Of a DNA stretch of 7,811 bases, positions 5,839-7,811 are shown one piece after another; positions within the stretch are counted from its first letter, which is position 1; the number at the start of each line of letters is the position of its first letter. The notes beneath the pieces were generated by a model that had not been told where the DNA came from, ran no database searches, and saw only the letters and a program-made list of their open reading frames with translations. Made by a program: the position numbers and the translations under genes. Where the stretch lies: positions 134,995-142,805 of the forward strand of contig NZ_ML142863.1 of assembly GCF_004138495.1 (NCBI RefSeq), given 5' to 3'. The stretch comes from Phytoactinopolyspora endophytica. Its GTDB lineage: Bacteria > Actinomycetota > Actinomycetes > Jiangellales > Jiangellaceae.

Positions 5839-6935
5839 GTGCTGCTCACCTTCGCCCACGGCGCGCCGGTGCCGTCCATCCGCCGGTAGAACGGGCTCTC
5901 CGGCCCGATCTCACCTTGCCGCACCCGCTGGCCCGTGAACGCAGACGCATACAGCGCGGCTATGAACTCCATCGTGCGCCTGGCCTCGTCGAGAGCGACC
6001 GGCGGCGGTGTGCCCTCGTCGAGAGCGTCGAGGACCGCGGCAAGCTGCCGCTCATGACCGCTGGGCAGGTCACTGCGCTCAGCGACCCACCGGTCCGCCA
6101 CGCCTTCGTGCCCAGGCGCCGCCGTGACTCTCCAGTCGGCGTCGGTGTAACCGTAGAGATGTTCCAGCTCGACCGTCGCGTGCTCGTAGTCGAACCGGAG
6201 CGTCGAGGTCTCCCGCGGCGAGACCACCGAGTTCACCACGGAGGCCACCGCGGCGTTGTCGAAGGTGGCCAACGCCATCGAGATGTCCTCGGTCTGCGTC
6301 TGCCGGGCGCTTCGCGCCGCCACGGCCGTGACCTCCTGCCATGGCCCGAGCACCGACAGGAGGAGGTCGAACTGGTGGATACCGTGCCCCATGGTGGGTC
6401 CACCGCCCTCGCTCTCCCAGGATCCGCGCCACGGCACCGCGAAGTAGGCGTCGTCCCTGAACCACTGGGTGTGACAGGTGGCCAGGAGCGCACGGCCGAG
6501 CTCGCCGGCACCGGCCATCCGCCGTAGCCGGATCGCCGCAGGCCCGAACCGGTGCTGGAAGACGGTGGCGACCCGGCCCGACGAGCTCTGTTCGAGGGCG
6601 ATGAGCTCGTCGATCTCGGCCAGCGACAGCGCCGGAGGCTTCTCGACAAGCACGGATACCCCGGCCTTGAGGCACGCCTCGATCATCGGGGCATGCTGCT
6701 GCGGAGGAGTGCAGACGTGGACGAGCTCCACCTCCTCCTCCCGCAACAGCTCGCCAAGGCCGGCGAAGGAACGTGGCACGTCCCAGGTATCGGCGAACGC
6801 GCGAGCCCGGTCGGTGTCGAGGTCGACCACCGCCACCAGACGTGCCCGGTCATCGGTGTCGCGCACGGCGCGCGCATGAGCCGTCGCGATTCCGCCGGTT
6901 CCGACGATCGCCGTACGGTAGCTCCGTTGGGACAT
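5835..6935 (-). CDS. Gfo/Idh/MocA family NAD(P)-dependent oxidoreductase
   Basis: Cytoplasmic sugar or polyol dehydrogenase of the glucose-fructose oxidoreductase / inositol dehydrogenase family; 366 residues from the ATG at 6935, a normal length. The Rossmann fold is clear: AIVGTGGIATAHARA (9-23), an acidic VVDLD segment for the adenosine ribose, CTPPQQH, and the EKP motif at 98-100 with the catalytic lysine K99. In the C-terminal domain, GGGPTMGHGIHQFD (177-190) keeps H187, but the aspartate usually found four residues before it (D172 in Bacillus inositol dehydrogenase) is replaced by G183. The start is set by GAGAG at 6941-6945, 5 nt upstream; a farther ATG at 6971 would add 12 poorly conserved-looking residues. 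It lies 54 bp after the solute-binding protein gene and overlaps the DUF6807 gene by 4 bp. The likely role is oxidation or reduction of the imported sugar; the substrate is unknown. Confidence 0.93.
   Translation of the reverse strand: MSQRSYRTAIVGTGGIATAHARAVRDTDDRARLVAVVDLDTDRARAFADTWDVPRSFAGLGELLREEEVELVHVCTPPQQHAPMIEACLKAGVSVLVEKPPALSLAEIDELIALEQSSSGRVATVFQHRFGPAAIRLRRMAGAGELGRALLATCHTQWFRDDAYFAVPWRGSWESEGGGPTMGHGIHQFDLLLSVLGPWQEVTAVAARSARQTQTEDISMALATFDNAAVASVVNSVVSPRETSTLRFDYEHATVELEHLYGYTDADWRVTAAPGHEGVADRWVAERSDLPSGHERQLAAVLDALDEGTPPPVALDEARRTMEFIAALYASAFTGQRVRQGEIGPESPFYRRMDGTGAPWAKVSST
5845..5850 (-). promoter_or_regulatory. Ribosome binding site deciding the GTG start of the DUF6807 gene
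   Basis: GGTGAG lies inside the last codons of the oxidoreductase gene, 6 nt before the GTG at 5838. Together with the GTGA overlap it supports the shorter start and translational coupling. Confidence 0.55.
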
Positions 6936-6959
6936 GTGAACTCTCGTCACTCCTCTGCC

Positions 6960-6973
6960 ATGTGTGAACACAT
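6960..6973. promoter_or_regulatory. Candidate regulator-binding palindrome before the Gfo/Idh gene
   Basis: ATGTGT-GA-ACACAT is a perfect 6-bp inverted repeat with a 2-nt centre, in the 54-bp gap between the solute-binding protein and oxidoreductase genes. A partial copy (TGTGAAC, 6935-6941) overlaps the oxidoreductase start codon; the same heptamer occurs at 6963-6969, 28 bp away. This could be an operator controlling an internal promoter, but no clear -10 box is seen. The regulator is unknown. Confidence 0.3.
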
Positions 6974-6989
6974 CGGGACCGGCACCGCC

Positions 6990-7811
6990 TCAGGCGGCGT
7001 CGATCTCAGCCTGCAACTCGTCGATGAACGCGGTGGCGGCCTGCTCAGGGGCGAGCTCACCGAACAGTACCTGCTCGGTGAAGCGGCCCAGGATCGCCTC
7101 GATAGCGCTTCCGCCCGGCGGGGTGACCCGGGGCGCCTCTCCGACCGTAACTTCGTCAAGATAGACCGACGCCGCCGCGTCCGTCTCCGGCAGCTCGTCG
7201 GCGATCGCCGAACGGATCTGCTCATTCGCGGGGATTCCGCGCTCGGTCAGCAGGATGCTCGCCGCCTCTTCGTTGTTGGCGAGGAAGTCCACGAAGAGCG
7301 CGGCCTCAGCCGGGTGATCCGTTCCGGACGAGATCGACCAGTACATCGAGGGCTTGTAGTAGGCACCCGGGCTCTGAGCCTCGGACTCTCCCGGGAGCTT
7401 GAGCAGTTCCAGCCCCGACCCGCTCGCCGCGGTCAGCGCGGTGAGCTGCGTATTCCACCAGGTGGCGAAGACCGATGTGTTGGTCGCGGTGCCTGACTGC
7501 TCCAGGCCGGCCGTCGACCGCTCGATCGTCACCGAGGCGGGCGGCGCGACGCCAGTGTCCGCAATCTCGGCGAGGTAGGTCCAGTAGTCGGCCAGCACAT
7601 CCTCGGGGATGGCGACGTTGCCCTCCTCGTCATACAGCGAGGCACCCGCCTGGCGGGCCCAGATGTTCACGCCGCCGGCGTCGAACCCCCACGACTGCAC
7701 GCCGGTGACCGAGCCACCGCTGGCCTCCGAGACCTCCGCGCCGACCTCCTCCAGGTCCTCCCAGGACCACGTCTCGTCGTCGGGCATCTCGACCCCGTAC
7801 TCGTCGAGGAG
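6990..7811 (-). CDS. Extracellular solute-binding protein (family 1), sugar ABC transporter, N-terminal part outside window
   Basis: Substrate-binding lipoprotein or secreted protein of a carbohydrate ABC importer. The visible 273 residues are the C-terminal two thirds; the frame stays open to the window edge, so the start, signal peptide and lipobox are not visible. Typical features are the TWSWEDLEEVG segment of the hinge-adjacent region, many tryptophans and aromatics (SWGFDAGGVNIWARQAG, ATWWNTQL, YYKPSMYWSISSGTDHP), then the conserved AALFVDFLANNEEAASILLTERGIPANE and a final helix (EQAATAFIDELQAEIDAA). The tryptophan-rich face agrees with sugar stacking in the cleft. The gene ends 54 bp before the oxidoreductase gene, suggesting one transcription unit. 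No permease genes lie downstream of it, so the permeases must be upstream, outside the window, or elsewhere in the genome. The exact sugar cannot be read from sequence. Confidence 0.93.
   Translation of the reverse strand, partial: LLDEYGVEMPDDETWSWEDLEEVGAEVSEASGGSVTGVQSWGFDAGGVNIWARQAGASLYDEEGNVAIPEDVLADYWTYLAEIADTGVAPPASVTIERSTAGLEQSGTATNTSVFATWWNTQLTALTAASGSGLELLKLPGESEAQSPGAYYKPSMYWSISSGTDHPAEAALFVDFLANNEEAASILLTERGIPANEQIRSAIADELPETDAAASVYLDEVTVGEAPRVTPPGGSAIEAILGRFTEQVLFGELAPEQAATAFIDELQAEIDAA

Noticed and set aside
6936..6975. TTCACA (minus strand) as the -35 box of a promoter for the Gfo/Idh gene
   Set aside because: The -35 match is good, but the sequence 17-18 nt downstream (GAGAGT/AGAGTT) is not a credible -10 box.

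Overview
The window looks like chromosome from a high-GC Gram-positive actinomycete. Base composition is strongly GC-rich, GTG start codons are frequent, the Sec signal peptide is alanine-rich, and the mix of families (Rv2525c-like/DUF1906 hydrolase, PmoA-type DUF6807 protein, sugar solute-binding protein) is typical of Actinomycetota. I cannot name the genus. All eight genes lie on the minus strand, so the story reads from right to left. The largest gap between genes is 234 bp (872-1105).

Right part (7811 to about 4124): the C-terminal part of an ABC-transporter sugar-binding protein (cut by the window edge), then a Gfo/Idh/MocA NAD(P)-dependent oxidoreductase, a PmoA/DUF6807 protein and a cupin protein. 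The last three are tightly coupled: the oxidoreductase and DUF6807 genes share a 4-bp GTGA overlap, and the DUF6807 and cupin genes share a 1-bp TAATG junction. This is most simply read as an uptake and catabolism operon for an unidentified sugar or polyol. The DUF6807 and cupin proteins have no function I can assign from sequence, so this is the most interesting part of the window.

Middle (4068 to 1757): a two-domain sulfurtransferase of the 3-mercaptopyruvate type (active-site loop CGSGVTA), then a secreted DUF1906 glycoside-hydrolase-like protein with two C-terminal SH3-type repeats, probably acting on or binding the cell wall. These do not obviously belong to the sugar pathway.

Left part (1696 to 1): a TetR-family regulator followed by the N-terminal 290 residues of a FAD-dependent amine oxidase of the sarcosine/N-methyltryptophan oxidase family. 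An 18-bp inverted repeat in the gap between them is a candidate operator. No RNA genes, insertion sequences, CRISPR arrays or convincing terminators were seen.
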